Source: Vibrio rarus
GTDB lineage: Bacteria; Pseudomonadota; Gammaproteobacteria; Enterobacterales; Vibrionaceae
Direction of reading: 5' to 3'
DNA: 64,000 nucleotides
NCBI RefSeq assembly: GCF_024347075.1
Contig: NZ_AP024900.1
Coordinates: 930,001 to 994,000, forward strand
The position numbers and the translations under genes are program-made. Positions 9,722-18,849 of this stretch are shown in pieces (the stretch's first letter is position 1; the number at the start of each line of letters is the position of its first letter). A model generated the notes under the pieces. The model did not search any database. It was not told the origin of the DNA and saw nothing but the letters and a program-made list of their open reading frames with translations.

Positions 9722-10690
9722 ATGAACATAACTTTAGAATCAATATCACAACTAAAGCAACAGATGGAATCTTCAGTCATTGGCCAGCAACACATGGTCG
9801 ACACCTTACTGGTTGCGCTACTGACAAACGGCAATGTACTGCTTGAGGGATTGCCCGGCACAGCGAAGACGCGATCCATTAAATCATTAGCCTCTGCCTT
9901 ACAGGTTGACCTTGGTCGTGTTCAATTTACACCCGACCTTCTTCCTTCTGACGTGACCGGCACTGAGGTATACCAAGACGTAGATGGAAAACCGACGCTT
10001 ACCTTCCAACCAGGTCCGGTTTTTAACAACCTGTTACTGGCTGATGAGATCAACCGATCGCCTGCAAAAGTGCAAGCCGCACTACTAGAAGCAATGGAAG
10101 AAAGGCAAATAACGGTGGCAGGAAAAACCTACCAACTGCCTGACCTTTTCATGGTGTTAGCGACACAAAACCCCGTTGAACAAGAAGGGACTTACCCACT
10201 GCCTGAAGCGCAAATGGACAGATTTATCATGAAAATAAATCTTGATTACCCTGATGCGGATGCCGAAGAGCAGATCATTAAGATGGTGCGCAGTGAGGAA
10301 AAGCCGGCAACAGAGAAACCCGCTCCCATCGATCCTCAATGCATATTTGATGCTCGTGAGCAGCTGCGCGACATTCATTGCAGCGACGCAGTTCTTAAAT
10401 ACATTGTCGCGATTGTGGTGGCGACGAGACAACCTGAGTTGTACCCCGACTCGCCGCTTTCCCAGTGGATCGGTGTTGGCTCTAGCCCGCGTGCAACCAT
10501 CGCGCTAGATAAATGTTCAAGAGCGATGGCGTGGCTCAACGGGAAAGACTTTGTCGACCCAGAAGATGTTCGCCAAGTCGTTCATGGGGTTCTGCGTCAC
10601 CGCCTGATTTTGTCTTATGATGCATTGGCTGAGGGCGTCAGTTCAGATCGTGTTATCGATGAGATTTTGTCTCAGGTTGCAGTAGCGTAG
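9722..10690 (+). CDS. MoxR-family AAA+ ATPase
   Basis: AAA+ ATPase of the MoxR group, 322 residues, thought to act as a chaperone with VWA-domain partners. Visible motifs: Walker A GLPGTAKT at residues 43-50, Walker B LLLADE at 104-109, sensor-1 ATQNP at 147-151 and the family signature GTYPLPEAQMDRF at 156-168. It is the first gene of a seven-gene same-strand cluster (to 16285) in the usual order moxR, DUF58, DUF4381, VWA, VWA, TPR, BatD. The DUF58 gene starts 14 bp after its stop. The family is well established, but its client is not known here; envelope or stress maintenance is a common suggestion. Confidence 0.94.
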   Translation: MNITLESISQLKQQMESSVIGQQHMVDTLLVALLTNGNVLLEGLPGTAKTRSIKSLASALQVDLGRVQFTPDLLPSDVTGTEVYQDVDGKPTLTFQPGPVFNNLLLADEINRSPAKVQAALLEAMEERQITVAGKTYQLPDLFMVLATQNPVEQEGTYPLPEAQMDRFIMKINLDYPDADAEEQIIKMVRSEEKPATEKPAPIDPQCIFDAREQLRDIHCSDAVLKYIVAIVVATRQPELYPDSPLSQWIGVGSSPRATIALDKCSRAMAWLNGKDFVDPEDVRQVVHGVLRHRLILSYDALAEGVSSDRVIDEILSQVAVA

Positions 10691-10704
10691 CGCGAGAGGT
10701 CACC

Positions 10705-11637
10705 ATGGAAACGAAATCACCACTCGATCCAGAAATCTACACGGATTTAAAAGCACTGCGACTGTTAAAATACAAGGCGCATGGCTTTGACTTTCTACCT
10801 GCTCAACCAATCAACAGTGCGTTAACCGGTCGTCATGTGTCAAAGCTTCGTGGGCGTGGATTAAATTTTGAAGAGATGCGTCACTATCAGATTGGCGATG
10901 ATATTCGAACCATGGACTGGAAAGTGACGATGAGAACGGGCAAGCCGCACGTTAAAATATTCTCTGAAGAGCGCGAGCGTAACGTTTATGTTTTGGTCGA
11001 TCAGCGCACCAGCATGTTCTTTGGCAGCACAGGCCGAATGAAGTCTGTGGTTGCGGCAGAAATCGCAGCTTTGATCGCGTGGAAAGTCGTAGACAGTACC
11101 GATCGTATTGGTGCGATTGTTTATAACGACAGCACTGCACTGCCTATTTCACCACAACGCAGTGCCAATCACGTACTCAAAATACTCAGTGAGATTGCGA
11201 GTAAGAATCAGCAGCTCAAAGCGGGAAAGGCTCAAGACACGCAATCCAATTCGTTTTCCAAGCTGTTTCATCAGGCACAAAGGTTAGTAAAACATGATGG
11301 CCTAGTGATCTTGATTACCGACGGTTATGGCTACAACGAGCACAGCGAAGAACAAATAAAGGCATTGTGTCAGCACAACGATGTGGTGTTGTGCCATGTT
11401 ACAGACCCACTGGAACATGATTTAGCCACGCTGAATAAAATGGTACTCAGCGATGGGCAATTGCAGTTATCGGTATCAGGACAGGAAGCGGAGTTACGCG
11501 AAGCGTTTGCCAAAGACGTAGTGCAGGCCATTGATAATTTCACGGCGGTGGCGAAGAAATACCGAATCCCGGTCTTGCCTTTTAACACCGTAGACCCCAC
11601 CGATGTTCAGCTTAGAAAAGCACTCGGCGCCAGTTAA
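10705..11637 (+). CDS. DUF58 domain protein of the MoxR/Bat operon
   Basis: A 310-residue cytosolic protein of the DUF58 family. The hallmark block GRGLNFEEMRHYQIGDDIRTMDW followed by the KPHVKIFSEERE segment falls at about residues 50-95. The downstream part (VYVLVDQRTSMFFGS, then VILITDGYGYN) has a degenerate VWA-like fold with DQRTS in place of DxSxS, as is normal for DUF58. No signal peptide or membrane segment. It sits between moxR and the DUF4381 gene with 14- and 11-bp gaps, so it is surely cotranscribed. DUF58 proteins are believed to couple MoxR to the membrane VWA proteins. Confidence 0.9.
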   Translation: METKSPLDPEIYTDLKALRLLKYKAHGFDFLPAQPINSALTGRHVSKLRGRGLNFEEMRHYQIGDDIRTMDWKVTMRTGKPHVKIFSEERERNVYVLVDQRTSMFFGSTGRMKSVVAAEIAALIAWKVVDSTDRIGAIVYNDSTALPISPQRSANHVLKILSEIASKNQQLKAGKAQDTQSNSFSKLFHQAQRLVKHDGLVILITDGYGYNEHSEEQIKALCQHNDVVLCHVTDPLEHDLATLNKMVLSDGQLQLSVSGQEAELREAFAKDVVQAIDNFTAVAKKYRIPVLPFNTVDPTDVQLRKALGAS

Positions 11638-11648
11638 CCCAACTGAGA

Positions 11649-12197
11649 ATGCAGACAATGACAACAAACACTGGGCTTGAGCCTTTGCAGCCAGAGAATG
11701 TGAATCCCTTGATGGCTTCATTGTCTGAGCCTTCTTTACCAGAAAGTATCTCGTGGCTACCGAATGCACCAGGCTGGTACTGGTTGCTGTTCGTGCTGTT
11801 TTGCATGGCGCTGTATCGCGTCTATTTAGAGGTTCAGAAGTACCTTGCAAACACTTACCGACGCGCTGCTTTAGTTGAGCTCGAACAGCTTTCTTTAGAG
11901 GTCCAATCCGGTGATAGCTCTTCATTTCAAAAGCTGCCACAACTGCTACGAAGAACCGCACTGTACGCTTTCCCTCGCGCCGAAATTGCGCCTTTGACGG
12001 GGCTGGATTGGGAAAAGTGGCTAGATGACCATTGCACCAAGCGCCCAGTTTCATCGGCGTTCTCAGCATCTGAACTCTCAGGCGTACTTGCTCAACTCGC
12101 CTATTCTCCTGCAGCAACATTAACGGAAGAAAAACGAAACGCCATCATGGAGAACGTTGCACTTTGGATAAAACATCACGAGGTGTCTCATGATTGA
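11649..12197 (+). CDS. DUF4381 membrane protein of the MoxR/Bat operon
   Basis: A 182-residue protein with a single membrane segment (WYWLLFVLFCMALYRVYLEV, about residues 48-67) preceded by a short Pro-rich N-terminus and followed by a cytosolic helical domain (LPQLLRRTALYAFPRAEIAPLTG, then WEKWLDDHC). These are DUF4381 features, a family found almost only between DUF58 and VWA genes in this operon type. Two ATGs lie close together (11649 and 11658); I kept the first. The stop overlaps the next VWA gene by 8 bp. Biochemical role unknown. Confidence 0.85.
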   Translation: MQTMTTNTGLEPLQPENVNPLMASLSEPSLPESISWLPNAPGWYWLLFVLFCMALYRVYLEVQKYLANTYRRAALVELEQLSLEVQSGDSSSFQKLPQLLRRTALYAFPRAEIAPLTGLDWEKWLDDHCTKRPVSSAFSASELSGVLAQLAYSPAATLTEEKRNAIMENVALWIKHHEVSHD

Positions 12198-13215
12198 ATT
12201 TGAATACCCAATAGCGTTTACACTGCTCTGTTTACCCTTTGCTGTGTATTGGCTATTGCCTATTTACAAAGAATCAAAAAGCGCGATTCAAGTGCCCTTT
12301 TTTGATCGACTGATTGCCGTTTCTTCGCATGAGCCCTCTGAAACGGCGGTCAAGATGAGCCGTCGTAAAGTTCAATGGCTATTGGTCATCATCAGCTACC
12401 TGGCGTTAGTGGCCGCGATCGCCAAACCCATGTGGGTAGGCGAACCTATCGAACAAAAGAAGTCTGCTCGAGAAATCATGGTTGCACTTGATCTCTCCGG
12501 CTCAATGTCAGAGGAAGACTTTGCCGATAAAGACGGCAATAAACACGACCGTTTAACCATTGCAAAGCAGGTTTTACGTGAGTTTGCCGATCAGCGAGAG
12601 CATGACCGATTAGGGTTAATATTATTTGCCGACTCAGCTTATGTTCAAGCGCCCTTTACTGAAGATATCAATGTGTGGCAATCGCTACTCGAAGACGTTG
12701 AGCTTGGCTACGCCGGATTTCAAACCGCTTTTGGTGATGCGATTGGCTTATCAATTGCCGTATTCGAACAAGAACAGAGCCGCCAACGAGTGATGATTTT
12801 GCTAACCGATGGTGATGACACAAGCTCGAAAATGCCACCGGTTAAAGCCGCTGAAATCGCAGCGAAATATGGCGTGAAGATTTACACCATTGCCATTGGT
12901 GATCCGAGTACCAAAGGTCGCTACAAAATGGATCTGCCAACCTTGGAGAAAGTATCAGCCGCAACTGGCGGGCAGATGTTTCATGCCATGGATCGAAAAC
13001 AACTCGAACAAGCTTACGCAACGATAGACGAACTTGAACAGCAGGAGTTTGAGCTGTTGACCCATCGTCCTAAACACAGCTTGCACCACTATGCGTTTGG
13101 CGTATGCCTGCTGAGCAACCTACTCGCCGCCTTGATCCTGTTTGGTGCTAATCTGCATCGCCAACGAAAAATAAAGCGTGTTATTCGCCGCAGAGAGGAG
13201 CTCACCAATGACTGA
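12190..13215 (+). CDS. VWA-domain membrane protein (BatA-like)
   Basis: A 341-residue inner-membrane protein. Membrane segments at about 7-25 and 63-79 and a C-terminal one near 303-325 bracket a von Willebrand factor A domain with an intact MIDAS motif (DLSGS, residues 101-105) and a later VMILLTDGDD strand. The VWA domain should face the periplasm. The ATG is preceded by GAGGTG and overlaps the DUF4381 gene by 8 bp. It is the first of two consecutive VWA genes, matching the BatA/BatB arrangement of aerotolerance-type operons. The ligand is unknown. Confidence 0.9.
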   Translation: MIEFEYPIAFTLLCLPFAVYWLLPIYKESKSAIQVPFFDRLIAVSSHEPSETAVKMSRRKVQWLLVIISYLALVAAIAKPMWVGEPIEQKKSAREIMVALDLSGSMSEEDFADKDGNKHDRLTIAKQVLREFADQREHDRLGLILFADSAYVQAPFTEDINVWQSLLEDVELGYAGFQTAFGDAIGLSIAVFEQEQSRQRVMILLTDGDDTSSKMPPVKAAEIAAKYGVKIYTIAIGDPSTKGRYKMDLPTLEKVSAATGGQMFHAMDRKQLEQAYATIDELEQQEFELLTHRPKHSLHHYAFGVCLLSNLLAALILFGANLHRQRKIKRVIRRREELTND

Positions 13216-14188
13216 TTTGAATACGCTGTTTGGTGGCGATATTACCCAGTTTCATTTCATGCGCCCGCTGTGGTTACTGGCGCTCATTCCTTTCGTGTTG
13301 TTTTATCGAGCACTCGTTCAGCAAGATGATTTGGTCGCGCAGTGGCAGCCTGTGATGTCTAAAAATATGGTGGAACATCTGTCTCTCAACCAAAATCGAG
13401 CGCGTATGGTTTCCCCTAATCGGTTGTTTTTGGCGTTTGCAGTTCTCGCCACGCTTATTATGGCGGGGCCCACCTGGCAGCAGCAACCTTCACCGTTTTT
13501 TGAAGACAATTCCGAATTAGTGATTGCCTTGGATGTCTCGGACTCAATGAACAAGACTGACATTCAGCCATCACGATTGGTGCGCGCTAAGCAGAAGATC
13601 AATCAACTCGTCGAGCTGAGGGGAGATGCGAAAACGGGACTGGTTATTTATGGCGGCAGTGCCCACGTCGCCATGCCTGTCACTAAAGACAAAGAGTTAA
13701 CGCGATACTTTCTTGATGTATTGGATGGAAGCTTGCTACCAGATAACGAAAGCAAACCGGCCTCGGTAATAAAACCGACGCTACAACTCCTTTCACAAGC
13801 AAAATCGCCCTCAACCGTATTGATACTGACCGATAAAACCAGCGAGAAAGCGATAGAAAAGCTCGCTCAAGAATTTGAACAGCAGCAGCATCAAGTGATC
13901 GTTTGGGCGATGGGTGAAAACCCACAAAGTGGCGGGAATGGCTCGGCAGGTTTGACAGACACTCAACTTGCTTCACTTTCAAAGCTAGCACAAGCCGGTC
14001 ACGGAAAAATGATCACCTTCACTCACGACGCTAGCGATGTGGAAGCGGTTTATCAGGGCATTCAAAACAACTTGTTTGCGGTCAGCGACAATGCGCTTCC
14101 TTGGTTGGACGCAGGCTATTGGCTGCTGTTCTTGTTGCTGCCTATCCAATTAATGTGGTTTAGAAAAGGGTGGACGCTACAGTGGTGA
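13208..14188 (+). CDS. VWA-domain membrane protein (BatB-like)
   Basis: Second VWA protein of the operon, 326 residues from the ATG at 13208. I chose this over an upstream in-frame ATG because AGGAG lies seven bases in front and it gives the usual 8-bp overlap with the BatA-like gene. Membrane segments are at about 20-35 and 72-88 and near the C-terminus (WLLFLLLPIQLMWF). The MIDAS motif is DVSDS at 109-113, followed by TGLVIYGGSAHVAMPVT and VLILTDK. It is predicted to pair with the preceding VWA protein at the inner membrane. The next gene, encoding a TPR protein, starts inside its 3' end. Confidence 0.9.
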   Translation: MTDLNTLFGGDITQFHFMRPLWLLALIPFVLFYRALVQQDDLVAQWQPVMSKNMVEHLSLNQNRARMVSPNRLFLAFAVLATLIMAGPTWQQQPSPFFEDNSELVIALDVSDSMNKTDIQPSRLVRAKQKINQLVELRGDAKTGLVIYGGSAHVAMPVTKDKELTRYFLDVLDGSLLPDNESKPASVIKPTLQLLSQAKSPSTVLILTDKTSEKAIEKLAQEFEQQQHQVIVWAMGENPQSGGNGSAGLTDTQLASLSKLAQAGHGKMITFTHDASDVEAVYQGIQNNLFAVSDNALPWLDAGYWLLFLLLPIQLMWFRKGWTLQW

Positions 14189-14910
14189 ATAATAAACAGG
14201 TAGTGAATCAAAAGGGAATCAATCAAAAGTTAGATACCCTGACGAAACCAGCCTCTTCGACGACACACAAATTCAGTCGTGTACGTTGGTTATCCCAACT
14301 TAAGCCAATGCATCTGTTGCTTATGCTTATTGCAGGTAATTTGGTTTGGGGAATCGCAGATAAGCACTCATTTTTTGATTTTTGGCTATCCAACGATCAG
14401 CACGCTTATGTCGAGTTCAAGCAAGGTAACTACACGCAAAGTGCCGCTCTGTTCGAAGACCCAACCTGGAAAGCGTACAGTCGTTATCTTTCTGGTGACT
14501 TCCTTGGGGCTATCGACTTGCTCAGTTCGCAAACGCACACTGAAAACAAGACAGAATCGACGGATTTAGCAACGTTAATCATCGCAAACAGCTACGCTCA
14601 TACCGCGCAATTTGATAAAGCCTCAGCGCTATACAACGAGCTATTAAACAGCGATGTATATTCTGAGGAAGCGAGAAACAACTTAACGGTTGTGAAATCC
14701 GCCATTGAGAAGATCAAGAACACACCACCGACAAAACAGGATTCAGAAAAAGTCATTGATGATAGGAAGTTAGTCGACGAAAAACCAAAAGAAGGGAGTC
14801 AGAAAGAGCTCGTGATCTCTGACCAAGTTTGGCTAAAACAAGTCAGACAAAACCCGTCTAAGTTTCTAAGACAAAAATTTCAGCAGGAATACAGCAATGA
14901 ACAGAATTAA
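14182..14910 (+). CDS. TPR-containing membrane protein of the Bat operon
   Basis: A membrane-anchored protein with one N-terminal transmembrane segment (HLLLMLIAGNLVWGIADK) and at least two TPR-like helical hairpins (AYVEFKQGNYTQSAALF, then ANSYAHTAQFDKASALYNEL). It ends with a charged linker and the conserved ending VWLKQVRQNPSKFLRQKF, which in other Bat operons is found fused to, or just after, BatB. Three in-frame GTG starts exist (14170, 14182, 14185). I prefer 14182 because AGGGTGG at 14167-14173 is well spaced; there is no ATG. The gene overlaps both neighbours, showing tight translational coupling. A scaffold role for the VWA complex is inferred. Confidence 0.8.
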   Translation: MVNNKQVVNQKGINQKLDTLTKPASSTTHKFSRVRWLSQLKPMHLLLMLIAGNLVWGIADKHSFFDFWLSNDQHAYVEFKQGNYTQSAALFEDPTWKAYSRYLSGDFLGAIDLLSSQTHTENKTESTDLATLIIANSYAHTAQFDKASALYNELLNSDVYSEEARNNLTVVKSAIEKIKNTPPTKQDSEKVIDDRKLVDEKPKEGSQKELVISDQVWLKQVRQNPSKFLRQKFQQEYSNEQN

Positions 14911-16285
14911 ATCGGCAATCCCAGCGATCGCTCTTGTGAAACCCTGGTTGACGGCCTTAACGGCATTGATGCTGCTTGCCTCAATGTCGGCAAGCGCTAA
15001 CAACCTCGACCAACTGGTCAGTAACGGCGAATTGAAGCTCAGCGTTGAAATAAAAACTCAAGATGTGGCTGTGAAACAACAAGTCGCACTCGATGTTGAA
15101 GTATTGAGTACCCGCCCATTTACAGAAGAGTTAGTATTGCCTTATTTGGATATTCCCAATGCTGTCGTCAAAAAAGACGAGCAAAAAGTTGCGCGTTCAG
15201 CACGTACGATTGAAGGCAAAAAATGGTTTACACAGAAAGCTCGCTATTACTTGTACACGATGCAAGACGGGGAGTTTACCGTTCCTGAACTGAGTATTCC
15301 GGTTAGCATTGAATACGGCGACGAAAAGGCGGCTGAGGGGATGCTTCAATCCCAACCGATCAGCTTTACCTCTACCATGCCCGTGAGCAATATTGAACTG
15401 GACGCTTTGATTGTTAGCCCAAGAGCAGAATTGTCGATTTCAACCGATCGTCCGCTGACCGACGAGTTTGAGGTTGGCCACGCGGTCACCGCGACTTATA
15501 CCTTGAGCGTGGCGAACTCGCTCATGATGTTGCTACCGGAGATCAGTATCCCAGACATTTCCGGGGTTGAGTTGTATCGCAAACCCGCCGTTAAAGAGAA
15601 CGTATTTAATCGCCTAAACAAAAGTAATACCGCGACACTCAAACAGCAGGTAACGTTAATCCTGCAAGAACAAGGGAACATCGTCTTACCAAAACAGACC
15701 ATGACCTGGTGGAACACAAAGACCCATCAGTTGGAGTCACTGACCGTAGAGGAGCAAACCATACAAGTCGGTGACGCTACCTTGCTGGACTCACTCAAAG
15801 CGACTGTCGGTGCCAGCGATGGGATGAATGCCGTCTCTAACTTAATGACGTCTTATTGGTACTATTTCGTCATCGCAGCTTTGTTCATTACCGCGACTGT
15901 CCGTCTTATCGTCAATCATTTCAGTGATTTAAAACGCTACTTTTCTGCGCGCCAACAGCTGAATACCAAGAAACTCGGCATCCAATTTTGTCAACATGTC
16001 GAAGAAAAACAGTACAGCAAAGCGGTGCAAGATATCTATAAGATGACGGGGCGAAGAAACATTTCGATAGGCACGCTACAACTGCCTCTCGATTCTGAAT
16101 CAAACGACATTTGGAAGAAGTTATTGAAGCTTGGCTACGCAAAAGGTGCTGAAGGTTCGGTCTCAGCCTCCGCCTCAGTTTCACTAGCTGTTTCAGTAAC
16201 AGAAGCCAAAACACTGTTGAAAGCGGTCAATGACTCACCGAAAACACGAAGAGCACCGTTTCGGTTCAGTTGGAATCTGAACTAA
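14897..16285 (+). CDS. BatD-family exported protein
   Basis: Last gene of the MoxR/Bat operon, 462 residues. A signal peptide (core LTALTALMLLASMS, cleavage after ASA near residue 34) is followed by Ig-like beta-rich repeats typical of BatD (LKLSVEIKTQDVAVKQQVALDVEV and a second unit near 170-290). A single membrane segment (SYWYYFVIAALFITATVRLIV, about 313-335) leads into a cytosolic helical tail. The protein is thus periplasmic with a membrane anchor and could bridge the VWA proteins to the cell envelope. It overlaps the TPR gene by 14 bp. BatD was first linked to aerotolerance in Bacteroides; the role in vibrios is open. Confidence 0.88.
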   Translation: MNRIKSAIPAIALVKPWLTALTALMLLASMSASANNLDQLVSNGELKLSVEIKTQDVAVKQQVALDVEVLSTRPFTEELVLPYLDIPNAVVKKDEQKVARSARTIEGKKWFTQKARYYLYTMQDGEFTVPELSIPVSIEYGDEKAAEGMLQSQPISFTSTMPVSNIELDALIVSPRAELSISTDRPLTDEFEVGHAVTATYTLSVANSLMMLLPEISIPDISGVELYRKPAVKENVFNRLNKSNTATLKQQVTLILQEQGNIVLPKQTMTWWNTKTHQLESLTVEEQTIQVGDATLLDSLKATVGASDGMNAVSNLMTSYWYYFVIAALFITATVRLIVNHFSDLKRYFSARQQLNTKKLGIQFCQHVEEKQYSKAVQDIYKMTGRRNISIGTLQLPLDSESNDIWKKLLKLGYAKGAEGSVSASASVSLAVSVTEAKTLLKAVNDSPKTRRAPFRFSWNLN

Positions 16286-16394
16286 GCGGTGTTTTTAAAT
16301 TCAGTGACGGAATGAACAAAAGGCGTTGGGCTTAACGATCACAGACAACGTCTTCAATTACCATTTGGTTTTATATAAGTATTAAGAGGCAAGG

Positions 16395-17327
16395 ATGGCT
16401 AAAGACTTTTTCAACAATTTAGATTTGAATCTGTTACGCATTTTTCTCGTTATTTACCAAGAAAAAAACCTTAAGAAGGCATCAGTTCGCCTTCATGTAT
16501 CGGCTCCCGCACTCAGCAAGTCCCTTAATCGACTGCGACATCACTTTGATGACCCATTATTTTTAAAAGTACCTAAAGGGTTAAGCCCTACGCCTTTTTC
16601 AGACAATCTAGCGGAAAAAATAACCCCAACTTTCGATACGTTGAATAATAACATCAAGTCACTTCAAGAATTTACGCCGAGCGATCTGAGCGGAAAGCTT
16701 ACGATTGCGGTTTCTCCTTTTCTGTTGCATGCAATTGGGAAAGACCTGTTTACAGAAATTCACCAACAAGCTCCCAATATTGAGTTGCATCTAGTGAACT
16801 GGTCAAAAAGCTCTTTAGATGAGATTTCTGTAGGTACGAGTAAACTCGGCATTAATTATGACCTTCCATTGTCTAGGAAAGACATTGTGTGCCAGTTTAT
16901 TATTAAAGATCAGTTTCGAGTTTATGTGAGGAAAGAGCATCCTGTACAAGGAGATGAAATTGAATTCACTGAGGCTAAAAATTATCCAATTGCAACGCTT
17001 ATTGCGGCCGATTGGAACTTAAAAGAATCCTTTGCTGAAAAGATTATACGAGAAGTTGATATCACTCTTGAACCCAATATTGTTTTTCGTTCGGAGCTTC
17101 CATCTGCCATTTTAGATACTATCTCAGAAACAAATATATTGTTTCCGTCAACAGGGTATATACATATTGAGCGATACCCAAACCTAAGAGCTTTAAGCGT
17201 TGTTGATACAGAACAACTGTTACTCAAAGACATACAGGTTTATTATCCAACCAAAGATAGAAATGACCCAACACAACAATGGCTACTGAGAATCATTACT
17301 CAAATTCTAAAAGATTGGAATAAATAA
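16395..17327 (+). CDS. LysR-family transcriptional regulator
   Basis: A 310-residue LysR-type regulator. The N-terminal winged HTH spans about residues 8-66 (DLNLLRIFLVIYQEKNLKKA, then VSAPALSKSLNRLRHHFDDPLFLK) and is followed by a periplasmic-binding-protein-like effector domain. The start has AAGG upstream. It is not divergent from a metabolic gene: the upstream MoxR/Bat operon and the downstream repeat-protein gene lie on the same strand. A perfect 14-bp hairpin terminator follows, so it is expressed alone. Effector and targets are unknown; the adjacent repeat-protein genes are possible targets. Confidence 0.9.
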   Translation: MAKDFFNNLDLNLLRIFLVIYQEKNLKKASVRLHVSAPALSKSLNRLRHHFDDPLFLKVPKGLSPTPFSDNLAEKITPTFDTLNNNIKSLQEFTPSDLSGKLTIAVSPFLLHAIGKDLFTEIHQQAPNIELHLVNWSKSSLDEISVGTSKLGINYDLPLSRKDIVCQFIIKDQFRVYVRKEHPVQGDEIEFTEAKNYPIATLIAADWNLKESFAEKIIREVDITLEPNIVFRSELPSAILDTISETNILFPSTGYIHIERYPNLRALSVVDTEQLLLKDIQVYYPTKDRNDPTQQWLLRIITQILKDWNK

Positions 17328-17387
17328 CCGATCACGGTCTACCTAAAATAATCCCAGGGATAATACATCTCGACAAAGTACTTAACA

Positions 17388-17418
17388 CATCGCTATTAAC
17401 CATGGGTTAATAGCGATG
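17388..17418 (+). terminator. Rho-independent terminator after the LysR gene
   Basis: Perfect 14-bp stem CATCGCTATTAACC / GGTTAATAGCGATG with a 3-nt loop, followed by TTCCTTTT. It lies 60 bp beyond the regulator's stop. Confidence 0.8.
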
Positions 17419-17538
17419 TTCCTTTTAGCTAATAGTACAAAGATCCCCAAGCAATTATTCTTTTCATTAACGGCAAGAACGCCAACTTAACCGCATAGAC
17501 GCGTCACTAACGTTCAATACTTTTTGAGAAGCTAATTA

Positions 17539-18765
17539 ATGAAAAAAACCATACTAGCCACTACTATTCTTTCAATGATTTCTTTCGGAACACTGGCAAA
17601 ACCAGTAAATATTGCTGAAGCAAACCAACAAACTACTCTTTTGATTAAAGACCAAATGTCAGCAATTGACGCATCAATTCTTGCTCAACTTGAAGCACAA
17701 GATAGCTCTGAGGTTGTTATTAATGACGAGGTGTATCAGAAAGACAGTGAAGGTGGTTGGGCATTGGTTGGCGCTACTTCTGCTGCGTTATTTGCAGGGC
17801 TAGTAAGTGGTTCTTCAAGCAGTCCATCGGGTTCAAATGGTTCAGATTTACCGGGTAACTTACCTAATATCGATGCTGCTAATCCAGTGGAAAATACACC
17901 TGTAACACCAATTGAAGCAACGCCAGAAGCTGACAATGGTCGTCAAATTAGTAAAGTTGGTGACAACATTTGGTTGATCACCACACATGATGAAATGGAC
18001 GGTTACATTGTTGATGAGCGTGCTCATAAAGACGGCATCAAGATCTACGATGAGAACGGAACAATGGTTCGTCATCTAGACGGTTCAAACTTGCCTGATC
18101 TGCCAATTGACGGTGGTTTTGACAATATCGACCCTGATTATGGTGTTCAAGTTGGCACGTGGAAGCGTGTTGACACTGGCGGCGCAGTGGGGATCATCAA
18201 ATTCGAAAAAGTGACAGAAGATGGCGTACAAGAGCGTCTTATTGTTGACGAGCGTAAGTATAACGAAGGCATCAAGATCTACGATGAGAACGGTACAATG
18301 GTTCGTCACCTAGACGGTTCAAACTTGCCTGATCTGCCCATTGATGGTGGTTTTGACAATATCGACCCTGATTATGGTGTTCAAGTTGGCACGTGGAAGC
18401 GTGTTGACACTGGCGGCGCAGTGGGGATCATCAAATTCGAAAAAGTGACAGAAGATGACGTACAAGAGCGACTTATTGTGGATGAGCGTAAACATAACGA
18501 TGGTGTGAAAATTTATGACGAAGATGGCACGCTAATCAATCATATCACTGGTGATATCAGTGCTGACGGTGGTTACATCGAAACAACGCGTGGTGGTGAA
18601 ATTCACATCACCGTTGATAGGGAATCAGGCCGTATTGATGGAGTTTATTTAAATGACGTTGCTCAACAAAGAGTCGACAACATCAAAGACCACATTGGTT
18701 CGAACCCTAACTTTAAGAAAAACCTGCAAAAATTGAAAACCCGCGTGATGAGCGCTCGCGGCTAA
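17539..18765 (+). CDS. Exported protein with 78-residue tandem repeats
   Basis: A 408-residue protein I do not recognise. It begins with a signal peptide (MKKTILATTILSMISFGTLA, cleavage near residue 20). A Gly/Ala-rich hydrophobic stretch (WALVGATSAALFAGLVSG) and a Ser/Gly/Pro/Asn-rich linker follow. Residues from about 157 on are two nearly identical 78-residue units (VDERxHKDGIKIYDENGTMV, HLDGSNLPDLPIDGG, VGTWKRVDTGGAVGIIKF) and a third partial, divergent unit. The repeats are Asp/Gly-rich and predicted to be beta-structured, suggesting a surface-exposed or secreted repeat protein; calcium binding is possible but not shown. A terminator follows, then a barrel-like gene that could be its partner. 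Confidence 0.8.
   Translation: MKKTILATTILSMISFGTLAKPVNIAEANQQTTLLIKDQMSAIDASILAQLEAQDSSEVVINDEVYQKDSEGGWALVGATSAALFAGLVSGSSSSPSGSNGSDLPGNLPNIDAANPVENTPVTPIEATPEADNGRQISKVGDNIWLITTHDEMDGYIVDERAHKDGIKIYDENGTMVRHLDGSNLPDLPIDGGFDNIDPDYGVQVGTWKRVDTGGAVGIIKFEKVTEDGVQERLIVDERKYNEGIKIYDENGTMVRHLDGSNLPDLPIDGGFDNIDPDYGVQVGTWKRVDTGGAVGIIKFEKVTEDDVQERLIVDERKHNDGVKIYDEDGTLINHITGDISADGGYIETTRGGEIHITVDRESGRIDGVYLNDVAQQRVDNIKDHIGSNPNFKKNLQKLKTRVMSARG
18007..18530 (+). repeat. In-gene tandem repeat, 234-bp unit
   Basis: Unit 1 at 18007-18240 and unit 2 at 18241-18474 differ at only about a dozen positions. A third, diverged start of the unit runs from 18475. The period is 234 bp (78 codons), so copy number can change without a frameshift. 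Confidence 0.9.
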
Positions 18766-18778
18766 TCTAAAAATGAAC

Positions 18779-18812
18779 AGTAAGCCCTGATTGGTACAGG
18801 GCTTACTTTCTA
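18779..18812 (+). terminator. Rho-independent terminator after the repeat-protein gene
   Basis: 11-bp stem AGTAAGCCCTG / CAGGGCTTACT with a 7-nt loop, followed by TTCTATT. It sits between the repeat-protein gene and the downstream barrel gene, so expression of the latter needs read-through or its own start. Confidence 0.75.
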
Positions 18813-18849
18813 TTAATGAATAAGGACATCATTTACCGAGACATCTGTT

